Source: Actinomycetes bacterium
Lineage (GTDB): Bacteria; Actinomycetota; Acidimicrobiia; Acidimicrobiales; RAAP-2
Assembly (NCBI GenBank): GCA_021841725.1
Contig: JAKCEC010000075.1
Span: 1-6,522 of the forward strand
Direction of reading: 5' to 3'
Length of the DNA: 6,522 bases
Position numbers and translations under genes: made by a program. A model generated the notes under the pieces. That model was not told the origin of the DNA and did no database searches. It saw only the letters and a list, made by a program, of their open reading frames with translations. Below, in pieces: positions 1 to 6,522 of the stretch. How positions within the stretch are numbered: position 1 is the stretch's first letter; the number at the start of each line of letters is the position of its first letter.

Positions 1-2
1 AC

Positions 3-971
3 TCACCCCAGGCCCGGATCGCGCCGCGCGTCCCGCGCGCGAGGGTGGCGCGCCTGCTCTACGAGGCGACGCGCCTGGGTACCTCGGACGTGGCGCGCGC
101 GGCCGAGGTGTGGCACGGACCGCACTACACCATGCCCCGCCTCGGCCGTACCCCGAGCGTGGTGACCATCCACGACATGACCTTCTTCACCAACCCCGAG
201 TGGCACGAACGCGCCAAGGTCGCCTTCTTTCGTCGGGCCATCACCTACGCCGCCACGCACGCGAAGGCGATCATCTCGGTCAGCGAGTACACCGCCCGAC
301 TCATCGACGAACTCTTGGTGGGCCACGCCCCGGTGGTGGTCGCCCCGCTCGGGGTCGACCTCGAACGCTTCACCCCCGACGCCGTGGCGGATGAGGAGAC
401 CCTGGCGCGTCACGGGATGCGTCTCGGCGTGCGCTACATCCTGTTCGTGGGCACCTTCGAACCGCGAAAGGGCATCGACGTCCTGCTCGACGCCTTCACG
501 TCGGTGGCCAGTGAATTCCCCGATGTCGAACTCTGGCTGGCGGGACAGCGGGGGTGGGGGGTCGCGCAGGTGGAGACGCGCCTGGCCACGCACCCGGCCG
601 CCGCGCGCATCCGCCGCCTGGGGTTCGTCCCCGATGACGCCCTCGCCCCGCTGCTCCGCGGCGCCCTCGCCGCGGTGTACCCTTCGCGCGGCGAGGGATT
701 CGGACTTCCCGTCCTCGAGGCCTTAGCCTGCGGCACGCCGGTGGTGACCACCCGCGACACGGTGATGGAGGAGGTGGCGGGCCCCGCCGCCACCCTCACC
801 AGCGCGGGCTCCGCCCCGGACCTCGCGCGGGCCATGCTGGGCGTCCTCACCCAGGGTGCCGCCGCGCGCGCCGCGGACGCCCGACGGGGTCGCGCGCGGG
901 CCGAGACCTTTACGTGGTCGCGCTGTGTGGACCAGCACCTGGTCGCCTACCATCTTGCACGAGGAGGCTGA
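3..971 (+). CDS. GT4-family glycosyltransferase, 5' truncated by the window
   Basis: This is a GT-B fold glycosyltransferase of family GT4, which transfers a sugar from a nucleotide-sugar donor to a glycan or lipid-linked acceptor on the cytoplasmic side of the membrane. Counting from the first in-frame codon (base 3), 322 residues are visible. They include VTIHDMTF (54-61), VSEYTARL (93-100), the linker VAPLGVDLERF (113-123), the C-terminal domain opening LFVGTFEPRKGIDVLLDAF (147-165), and the donor-binding E-x7-E motif EGFGLPVLE (231-239) followed by ACGTPVV. A GTG at 45 is possible as a start. However, the frame is open to the window edge, and the WHGPHY segment usually sits near residue 85-90 in this family, so about 45-55 N-terminal residues are probably missing. 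The gene ends one base before the reductase gene, so the two are probably co-transcribed. Relatives often use GDP-mannose or GDP-rhamnose, which would fit the neighbour, but the donor cannot be read from the sequence. One rare TTA codon lies at 723-725. Confidence 0.93.
   Translation, partial: SPQARIAPRVPRARVARLLYEATRLGTSDVARAAEVWHGPHYTMPRLGRTPSVVTIHDMTFFTNPEWHERAKVAFFRRAITYAATHAKAIISVSEYTARLIDELLVGHAPVVVAPLGVDLERFTPDAVADEETLARHGMRLGVRYILFVGTFEPRKGIDVLLDAFTSVASEFPDVELWLAGQRGWGVAQVETRLATHPAAARIRRLGFVPDDALAPLLRGALAAVYPSRGEGFGLPVLEALACGTPVVTTRDTVMEEVAGPAATLTSAGSAPDLARAMLGVLTQGAAARAADARRGRARAETFTWSRCVDQHLVAYHLARGG
961..967 (+). promoter_or_regulatory. Ribosome binding site of the reductase gene
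   Basis: GAGGAGG lies 5 bases before the GTG at 973, inside the last codons of the GT4 gene. This fixes 973 as the start: the reading frame continues upstream to 856, but the Rossmann motif begins only a few residues after 973. Confidence 0.8.
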
Positions 972-972
972 C

Positions 973-1860
973 GTGCGGGCATTGATTACCGGAGGTCGGG
1001 GATTCGTGGGGCGACACCTGGCGACGCACCTGGTGGCGATGGGTGACGAGGTGACCATCGCCGACCGTGACGTGGACGTGACCGAGCGCGGTGCCCTGGT
1101 GAAGGTCATGACCGACGCGGCCCCCGACGTGGTGTACCACCTCGCGGCCATGACCAGCGTCGCCGAATCGTGGGCGCGCCCCGCCGAATACACGCGCGTC
1201 AACGTTCTGGGCACGGCGCACCTGCTCGACGCGGCCCACGAGGTCGTGCCCGCCGCCAAGGTGATCCTGGTGAGTTCCGCCGAGGTCTACGGCATCGTTC
1301 GCGAGGAGGACCTGCCCCTCACCGAGACGTCGCCGACCGTGCCGGCGAACCCGTATTCCACCAGCAAGCTCGAGGCGGAACTGGTCGCCCGCGACGCCGT
1401 GCGCTCGCGTCACCAGACGGTGGTCATCGCGCGCCCCTTCAATCACATCGGCCCCGGACAGTCGGCGGCGTTCGTGGTCCCGGCGCTGGTGCAGCGCATG
1501 CTTGAGGCGACCGCGCACGGGCGTCACTTCATCATGGTGGGGGACCTGAGCACCCGCCGCGACTTCAGTGACGTGCGTGACGTGGTGCGCGCGTACCGAC
1601 TGCTGAGTGAGTGGGGGCGCGCGGGCGACGTGTACAACGTGGCGTCGGGTCACGACATCGCCCTCGTCGACGTAGCCGACGAACTGCGCCGGCGCATCAA
1701 CCCGGGATTGGAGTTGTTGGTCGACCCGGAACTGCTACGACCCGTCGAGGTGCCGGTGAGTCGCGGGAGTTTTGAGAAGTTGCACGAGACCACCGGATGG
1801 GAGCCCGCCGTGACCCTCACGCAGTCGCTCGACGACGTCATCGCCGCCCAGCGCGACTAG
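973..1860 (+). CDS. rmd: NAD(P)-dependent sugar reductase, probable GDP-4-keto-6-deoxy-D-mannose reductase
   Basis: A 295-residue extended short-chain dehydrogenase/reductase, the usual length for the family. The N-terminus MRALITGGRGFVG is a Rossmann TGxxGFxG dinucleotide-binding motif. The catalytic elements are SSAEVYG (101-107) and the YxxxK pair Y128/K132 in NPYSTSK. Several stretches are typical of Rmd: ARPFNHIGPGQ (153-163), RRDFSDVRDVVRAY (195-208), VYNVASG (220-226), and the C-terminal DPELLRPVEVPV (251-262) followed by TGWEP. Rmd reduces GDP-4-dehydro-6-deoxy-D-mannose to GDP-D-rhamnose in the cytoplasm. The GTG start at 973 has GAGGAGG 5 bases upstream and begins exactly at the Rossmann strand. 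The usual partner, GDP-mannose 4,6-dehydratase (Gmd), is not in the window. A related epimerase/reductase acting on another nucleotide sugar (GDP- or dTDP-linked) is the main alternative. The SDR class is certain and the exact substrate probable. Confidence 0.9.
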   Translation: MRALITGGRGFVGRHLATHLVAMGDEVTIADRDVDVTERGALVKVMTDAAPDVVYHLAAMTSVAESWARPAEYTRVNVLGTAHLLDAAHEVVPAAKVILVSSAEVYGIVREEDLPLTETSPTVPANPYSTSKLEAELVARDAVRSRHQTVVIARPFNHIGPGQSAAFVVPALVQRMLEATAHGRHFIMVGDLSTRRDFSDVRDVVRAYRLLSEWGRAGDVYNVASGHDIALVDVADELRRRINPGLELLVDPELLRPVEVPVSRGSFEKLHETTGWEPAVTLTQSLDDVIAAQRD

Positions 1861-1913
1861 GGGCACGGCGCGTGGCGCGACGTTAAGAATCGTCGGGGAC
1901 CGCACCCGCTGAC

Positions 1914-1942
1914 GTGACCGGAGCCATGAAGGGAACTAGCCT
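1914..1942 (+). promoter_or_regulatory. Candidate sigma-70-type promoter upstream of the GT2 fusion gene
   Basis: GTGACC (1914-1919, four of six matches to TTGACA) and TAGCCT (1937-1942, fitting the actinobacterial TAnnnT) are separated by exactly 17 bases. The expected transcription start is near 1949-1953, just at the ATG at 1953. That would give a leaderless or nearly leaderless message and would exclude the in-frame GTG 1914 and ATG 1926 as starts. This is inferred from spacing and partial matches only. Confidence 0.3.
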
Positions 1943-1952
1943 GGACGTTCTG

Positions 1953-4900
1953 ATGCAAACCCGTGCTCCGGCCGTCGTGGCCGTCGTCGTTACCACTGGT
2001 CCGGGCCCCGGCCTCGAAGCCACCCTGGCCTCGGTCGTGGCGCAGGACTATGAGGAACTCAGCCTGCTCGTCGTGGCGAACGGGTCCGACGAGCACGTCG
2101 CCGAGCGGGTGGCCGCGGTCGCGCCCCAGGCGTTCGTGCGCGTCTTGGCCCAGAACCGGGGCTTCGCCGCCGCCTGTAACGAGGCCTCCCTGATGGTCGA
2201 GGGTGCGGCCTTCTACCTGTTCTGTCACGACGACGTGCGTCTGGATTCCGATTGCGTCGGATTGATGGTCGAGGCGGCGTTTCGCACCAACGCCGGCGTC
2301 GTGAGCCCGAAGTTCGTCAACTACGAGGACCCCCTCGTACTTTTACACGTGGGTCAGACCTGCGACCGTTTCGGGGTCGTGCGCGACCGCGTCGAGCCCG
2401 GCGAGATCGATCACGGCCAACAGGACCTCGAGCGCGACGTCTTCGTCGCTCCCGGCGGGGTCACCCTGGTGCGCGCCGACCTCTTTCGCACCTTGCGCGG
2501 CTTCGATCCGTTGATCCCGTTGATCGGTGAGGACTTGGACCTGTGCTGGCGCGCCCAGGTGGCGGGCGCTCGCGTCGTCGTGTCACCCCAAGCGCGCGTG
2601 GCCCACCGCGAGACCATCGCGACGGGCGAGCGGGCGCTCGGCGCGCGCGGCACCCGCCACGCGACGCGACAATTGTTGCAGCGTCGCCACCAACTGCTGG
2701 TGGCGGCCACCGGGTGGGGTCGGGGGCGCGCGACGCTCACGGTGCTCACCCTCTTGGTGATGGACCTCATGGAACTCGGACTCGCCGTGGTGGGCCGCGA
2801 CCGCGACCGGGTCAACGCCATCGTCGGTTCGTGGACGTGGCTGGTGAGGAACCGCACGCGGGTGGGTGAACGTCGCAAGCAGCGACACGAGTCGCGCGTG
2901 CTCAAGGACGCCGAATTGTTGCGACTCCAGGTGGCCGGCGCCAGCCGACTCCAGCGATTCTTCCTCGTGCTCGTGCGCGAGGGACTCGAGAGCGCGCGAG
3001 GGATCCTGCCCGAACCCTTGACCGAGATGGAGGGCCCGAGCGGCGAGACCGCCGACGGGGTCGGCTTCGCGGCGGCGTTCGCCGAGGACGAGTCCTTCGA
3101 TCACGTGGTGACCTCGAGCGAGAACCGCGTGCGACCCTCCCGGTTCCTGGCGTCCTTTCGGACGCAGGCCCTCGTGGTGATCTTGGTGGCGTTGCTCTGG
3201 GCGATGGGCGCGCGCAACCTCGTCGCGACGCACCTGCCGCTGGTGGGGCGACTGGCCCCGCTCGATTCGTGGTGGTCCACGTGGCGACACTTCTTCGCGT
3301 CGTGGTCGCCCAACGGGGTGGGCACGGGAGCCCCGGGGATGCCCGGCTACGGCATCCTCGCCTTCGCGGGCACCTTCGTCGTCGGTCGCATGGGAATTTT
3401 GCCCCGTTTCGCCCTCATCGCCGCGGTGCCCGTGGGGGCCATCGGCGTCGCGCGACTGCTCAAGGGACGTGTCTCGAACCGGGCGCGACTGGTGGCCGCC
3501 GTCGCCTACCTGGCCCTGCCCACCGGACTCAACATGATCGCGCAGGGGCGCGTCGACGTCCTGGCCGTGGTGGCGGGGTTGCCCTACATCGTTCGTCGTC
3601 TCTTCGACTTGTTAGACGTCCCCGGATTTCGCGCGACGCCCTACGGCGAGCCGGTGCCCTTCGGACACCGCGGCTGGCGTATCAGCGAGGCCGGCCAGCG
3701 GATGAGCGCCATCATGGTGATCGCGCTGGTCACGGCCCTCGCGCCCGCCACGGTCATTCTGGTCGCCCTCATCGTGGTCGGGGTCACGCTGGCGCGCTGG
3801 ATCGAACCCGACGGGGCCCGCGCGACCCCCTGGCGATTGCTGGGTTCGATCCTCGTCAACGTCGCGATCTTCCTCCTGCCGTTGTCGGTGAACGTCGTGA
3901 TCGCGGGGCGACGCGCGTGGGGCGTCTTCGGCGCCGAGCGCGGACCCTGGAGTGTGCCGGGTTTCGCCAGTCTGGTGCGCGGGGTCGACGGAGGCTTCGG
4001 CAACAACTGGGCGGGCTGGCTCTGGCCAGCGGTCGCGGTGGCCGCCTTGCTCCTGGCGCGCGGGTCTCGCCGGGCCGTCTCCTCCAAGGCCGCGGTGGTC
4101 GCGACCCTCACCCTGCTGGTGATCACGTTGAGCGATCACCACTGGCTCGGGTCGTTCGCGCCCGACCTGGACGTGCTGCTCGCGCTCTACGGCGTGATGC
4201 TCGCGGTACTGGTCGGGGTGGCCGTCGCCGCCCTCGAGAACGACGTGCGCTCCGCGGGCTTCGGGTGGCGCCAAGTGTGCGCGGGGGCCAGCGTCGTGGC
4301 GATGGTCGTGGCGCCGTTGGCCTGGGTCGTCAGCCTCGGCAGCGGTCGCTTCGACCTGCCCACGTCGTCGGTCGCCGAATCGCTCGCCACCCTGGCGCCC
4401 CCGACCGCGACGCAGTACCGGGTGTTGTGGCTGGGCGACCCGTCGATCCTGCCGGTGCCGGGCTGGAGTGTGGCGCCCGGACTCGCGGCCGCGACCTCGA
4501 TGAACGGGCTGCCCGGCGGCAGCACCCTCTTCAGCCCCCCGAGTACCGGCGCGACCAACGCGGTCCTCGACGCGGTGCGCACCGCCCTGCAGGGGCGCAC
4601 CGTCAACCTCGGACAGTTGTTGTCGCCGGCGGGGATCTCGGCCATCGTGGTGATGGATGCGTCAGCCCCGCAACTCCCCGGCATGGAGTCCTCGCCCGTG
4701 CGCGCGACGCCGGCCGCCCTCATCCCCTCCCTCAACGCCCAGACGGACCTGGCCCTGGAACTCACCACCTCGAGCGTTCAGGTCTACGCGAACGCCGAGT
4801 TCTCCGGTATCGTGCGCGAGCGCGCGTCCAAGGCCTCGCCGTGGCTGTCGGTCTTGTCGCCGATCACCCACAGTGGCTCCCTGATGGGCGGGGGCCAGGT

Positions 4901-5216
4901 CGAGGCGGGCGTCGCGCCCGCCGGATCCTTCTCGCTGGTCGTGCGCGGGCACGCGCTGACGCGCACGTCCCTCGACGGCTGGGCGGGTTCCTACGTCGTG
5001 CCCGCCAGCGCCACGCCCGTGGTGGGTACCCTCGTCCTGCACGAGTTCCCGTGGAACGGTCTGCTCGCCCTCTTCACGCTGTCGCTGTGGTCGATCATCT
5101 GGCTGGGCTTTGGTTGGGTGCACCGCCTGGAGTGGCTCTTCACCGGGGGTGCGCGCGCCGGGCGCCACACCCGGGGCGTGCGCATGGTGCACGCCCCGGA
5201 GGACGCCGATGCGTAG
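1953..5216 (+). CDS. GT2 glycosyltransferase fused to a large multi-pass membrane protein
   Basis: About 1087 residues, numbered here from ATG 1953. Residues 5-225 form a GT2 (GT-A fold) domain: NRGFAAACNE (68-77), the metal/nucleotide motif in LFCHDDVRL (H92-D93-D94), the acceptor segment GGVTLVRADLF (168-178), and the catalytic-base motif GEDLDLCWR (192-200). A hydrophobic stretch follows (261-281), then a charged cytoplasmic linker (about 285-400). About eleven hydrophobic segments follow, roughly at 405-419, 465-478, 484-503, 509-527, 533-547, 585-612, 628-652, 689-702, 713-725, 739-761 and 775-795. The first loop carries SWSPNGVGTGAP (450-461). A non-membrane region (797-1032, with YRVLWLGDP at 822-830 and a GWAGSY motif near 1009) is probably outside the cell and is closed by a last helix (1034-1056) and a basic tail. 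This fits a conserved actinobacterial family that I know only as GT2-membrane fusions, sometimes compared with AftD-like proteins. Its substrate is unknown. The start is uncertain: GTG 1914 and ATG 1926 are in frame, but 1953 lies closest to the GT2 domain and has GGA 7 bases upstream. Rare TTA codons occur at 2343-2345 and 3612-3614. Confidence 0.9.
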   Translation: MQTRAPAVVAVVVTTGPGPGLEATLASVVAQDYEELSLLVVANGSDEHVAERVAAVAPQAFVRVLAQNRGFAAACNEASLMVEGAAFYLFCHDDVRLDSDCVGLMVEAAFRTNAGVVSPKFVNYEDPLVLLHVGQTCDRFGVVRDRVEPGEIDHGQQDLERDVFVAPGGVTLVRADLFRTLRGFDPLIPLIGEDLDLCWRAQVAGARVVVSPQARVAHRETIATGERALGARGTRHATRQLLQRRHQLLVAATGWGRGRATLTVLTLLVMDLMELGLAVVGRDRDRVNAIVGSWTWLVRNRTRVGERRKQRHESRVLKDAELLRLQVAGASRLQRFFLVLVREGLESARGILPEPLTEMEGPSGETADGVGFAAAFAEDESFDHVVTSSENRVRPSRFLASFRTQALVVILVALLWAMGARNLVATHLPLVGRLAPLDSWWSTWRHFFASWSPNGVGTGAPGMPGYGILAFAGTFVVGRMGILPRFALIAAVPVGAIGVARLLKGRVSNRARLVAAVAYLALPTGLNMIAQGRVDVLAVVAGLPYIVRRLFDLLDVPGFRATPYGEPVPFGHRGWRISEAGQRMSAIMVIALVTALAPATVILVALIVVGVTLARWIEPDGARATPWRLLGSILVNVAIFLLPLSVNVVIAGRRAWGVFGAERGPWSVPGFASLVRGVDGGFGNNWAGWLWPAVAVAALLLARGSRRAVSSKAAVVATLTLLVITLSDHHWLGSFAPDLDVLLALYGVMLAVLVGVAVAALENDVRSAGFGWRQVCAGASVVAMVVAPLAWVVSLGSGRFDLPTSSVAESLATLAPPTATQYRVLWLGDPSILPVPGWSVAPGLAAATSMNGLPGGSTLFSPPSTGATNAVLDAVRTALQGRTVNLGQLLSPAGISAIVVMDASAPQLPGMESSPVRATPAALIPSLNAQTDLALELTTSSVQVYANAEFSGIVRERASKASPWLSVLSPITHSGSLMGGGQVEAGVAPAGSFSLVVRGHALTRTSLDGWAGSYVVPASATPVVGTLVLHEFPWNGLLALFTLSLWSIIWLGFGWVHRLEWLFTGGARAGRHTRGVRMVHAPEDADA
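4117..4141 (+). repeat. Perfect 8-bp inverted repeat inside the GT2 fusion gene
   Basis: TGGTGATC (4117-4124) and GATCACCA (4134-4141) flank a 9-base loop; the left arm overlaps the palindrome GTGATCAC (4119-4126). It lies within coding sequence for ITLSDHHW, between two membrane segments. No T-run follows, so it does not look like an intrinsic terminator. It may be chance in GC-rich DNA. Confidence 0.4.
5198..5202 (+). promoter_or_regulatory. Ribosome binding site of the DUF5719-like gene
   Basis: GGAGG lies 6 bases before the ATG at 5209, inside the 3' end of the GT2 fusion gene. It supports the start and an overlapping, translationally coupled pair. Confidence 0.75.
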
Positions 5217-6522
5217 GTCCGGACTTCCGCTCGTGGCCGCCGTGGCGCTCGGTCTCGCCCTGAGTGCGGTGCTGAGCTCGCACGGCGACGTGACCAATTC
5301 GACGCCCACCTCCGGGGCCGGTGGCCCCGCCGCACAGTCGAGTGCGCTCTACTGCACGGGACTCACCAACGCCAAGGGGGGCGCGCGCGGTCTCGTGGCG
5401 TTCATCAACACGACGGGCGCGACGCGCCACGTGGTCGTGCACGCGGTCGCCACGAACGCGACGGCCGCGGTCGCGACGGCCTTCACGCTGGGTCCCTACG
5501 CCCGTCAGGTCGTCACGCCCACCAATCTGCTCGTGGGCGACACCTACGCCCTGGCCGCGCAGATCGACGGGGGCGGCGTGAGCGCCGAGCAGGTGGTGAC
5601 GCGCTACGGCACCCAAGCGCCGTGCGTCAATGAGGGGACGACGAACTGGTACGGGTCGGGCTTCGACACGACGGTGGGCTCCCGCGCCGTCTTGAGCGTC
5701 TACAACCCGACCGCGACCGCGGCGGTCTTCAACGTGACCACCTTCTCGCCCGGCGGATTCCTCTCCCCGGCACCGTTGCAGGGGGTGAGCGTCGGTCCTC
5801 ACGCGGTCCTCACGCTCGACCTGGGGGGCGACATCGTCGCGACGCGTAATTTCGGCGTCCAGGTCAGCGTCCTACGGGGATCCCTGGTCGTCGTGGGCGA
5901 CCAGCTCGCGGCCTCCACGTCCTCGCTCAACTACGGGACCACGCAACTCGCCCGCGCGGGCACGTTCCCCCTGGTGACGACCAGCCGCGGCGCCCTGGCG
6001 CAGGTACGGATCGCCAACCCCGGGCCGGCGCCGGCCACCGTCACGGTGCACGTCCGGATTGGGAAGTTCACGGTGGCGCCCCAGTCGGTGCGCGTCGCGC
6101 CCTACGCGAGCACCCTGATCTCGGTCACGCCCAACACCGCCATCCCGGCGGCCGGTGAGGCGTCGCTGGCGATGACGTCGAGTCAGCCCGTCGACGCCAC
6201 ACTGGCGACCGGGACCACGACCGGCGTGAATCTGAGCCCCCTGGGGGTGGCCCTGGCGCGCGTGATCCTGGCCGACGTGACCGGTCAGGGATTCGCCGAG
6301 GCGACCGTGACCAACGACTCGAAGACCGCGACGACCCTCACGTGGGCCCTGGTGGGTGGCGGGGCCGTGATCTCCACCGGCCTCGCCCCCCTGGGCACGG
6401 GCGCCACCGTCTCCCTGGGCCAGACCGTGGGGGGGCGGGCCAAGCTTCGGGGCACCACGCTGGTCCTGACCAGTGCGACGCCCGCCCTGGTGGTGAACGC
6501 CATTCTCCCGACGTCGCCCTAC
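5209..6522 (+). CDS. DUF5719-like secreted or membrane-anchored protein, 3' end beyond the window
   Basis: The frame runs 438 codons from ATG 5209 to the last base without a stop. The start has GGAGG 6 bases upstream and overlaps the GT2 fusion gene by 8 bases, so co-expression is very likely. The protein opens with MRRSG and a hydrophobic stretch (residues 7-22), an export signal or uncleaved anchor. No lipobox cysteine is seen, and a clear signal peptidase I site is not obvious. A Ser/Thr/Gly/Pro-rich linker (24-46) follows, then an Ala/Val/Thr/Gly-rich region that reads as repeated beta-sandwich strands. Features typical of DUF5719 are LYCTG (C49), the PCVNEGTTNWYGSGF segment (C139, W147) and LSVYNPTATAAVFNV (162-176), with a second NPGPAPATVTV near 270-280. 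The two cysteines are the only ones visible and could form a disulfide outside the cell. Family members run about 450-500 residues, so little is probably missing. The function is unknown; position suggests a partner of the fusion protein's ectodomain. A run of seven G lies at 6429-6435. Confidence 0.85.
   Translation, partial: MRRSGLPLVAAVALGLALSAVLSSHGDVTNSTPTSGAGGPAAQSSALYCTGLTNAKGGARGLVAFINTTGATRHVVVHAVATNATAAVATAFTLGPYARQVVTPTNLLVGDTYALAAQIDGGGVSAEQVVTRYGTQAPCVNEGTTNWYGSGFDTTVGSRAVLSVYNPTATAAVFNVTTFSPGGFLSPAPLQGVSVGPHAVLTLDLGGDIVATRNFGVQVSVLRGSLVVVGDQLAASTSSLNYGTTQLARAGTFPLVTTSRGALAQVRIANPGPAPATVTVHVRIGKFTVAPQSVRVAPYASTLISVTPNTAIPAAGEASLAMTSSQPVDATLATGTTTGVNLSPLGVALARVILADVTGQGFAEATVTNDSKTATTLTWALVGGGAVISTGLAPLGTGATVSLGQTVGGRAKLRGTTLVLTSATPALVVNAILPTSPY

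Noticed and set aside
856..972. Upstream extension of the reductase frame to an ATG at 856
   Set aside because: The extra residues are Arg/Pro-rich, overlap the GT4 gene and precede the Rossmann strand, which normally starts the protein. GTG 973 has an ideal ribosome binding site.
1566..1586. GTGACGTG repeated in tandem in the reductase gene
   Set aside because: It encodes the conserved SDVRDVV motif of the family, so the repetition follows from the protein sequence.
1884..1890. TAAGAAT as an alternative -10 element for the GT2 fusion gene
   Set aside because: No -35-like hexamer is found at a suitable distance upstream (the sequence there is GGGCAC-like).
1878..1895. Small inverted repeat CGACG/CGTCG after the reductase stop, as a terminator
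   Set aside because: Only a 5-bp stem with an 8-base loop and no T-run; too weak to call an intrinsic terminator.
2583..3290. Long open frames on the - strand (also 910-1653, 3612-4274, 4662-5309 and 5140-5802)
   Set aside because: All are His/Arg/Gly-rich mirrors of well-supported + strand genes, without recognisable motifs or convincing ribosome binding sites.
3269..5263. A 664-codon open frame on the + strand inside the GT2 fusion gene
   Set aside because: Its translation is dominated by Arg, Gly, Ala and Pro with no domain motif, typical of an alternative frame of a GC-rich gene; the fusion frame has clear motifs and membrane segments throughout.
6429..6435. Run of seven G in the DUF5719-like gene as a phase-variation tract
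   Set aside because: Seven G is short and not surprising at this GC content, and the frame is intact through it.

Overview
The window is very GC-rich (about 70% by eye) and almost entirely coding on the + strand. Four protein genes run head to tail. GTG starts, GAGGAGG/GGAGG ribosome binding sites, near-zero spacing, and the pairing of a very large GT2-membrane fusion with a DUF5719-type secreted protein point to an actinobacterium (Actinomycetota). An Acidimicrobiia-like lineage is possible, but that finer placement is only a guess. I see no RNA genes, mobile elements, CRISPR arrays or phage genes.

Layout: (1) 3-971, a GT4 (GT-B fold) glycosyltransferase whose 5' end lies before the window. 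(2) 973-1860, an extended short-chain dehydrogenase/reductase that closely matches GDP-4-keto-6-deoxy-D-mannose reductase (Rmd). It starts one base after the GT4 stop, behind a strong Shine-Dalgarno. (3) A gap of 92 bases (1861-1952) with a possible promoter. (4) 1953-5216, a giant protein of about 1087 residues with an N-terminal GT2 domain, then about a dozen membrane segments, a large probable ectodomain and a last transmembrane helix. (5) 5209-6522, a secreted or membrane-anchored DUF5719-like protein. It overlaps the previous gene by 8 bases and is still open at the window end.

Reading of the whole: this looks like a cell-envelope polysaccharide locus. Rmd would supply GDP-D-rhamnose (with a Gmd partner not in this window), and the GT4 enzyme could transfer that sugar or a related one. 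The GT2-membrane fusion and its overlapping DUF5719 partner form a second, conserved actinobacterial pair of unknown function, probably acting at or across the membrane. Whether the two pairs share a pathway is not shown by the sequence. The candidate promoter between them suggests they may be separate transcription units.
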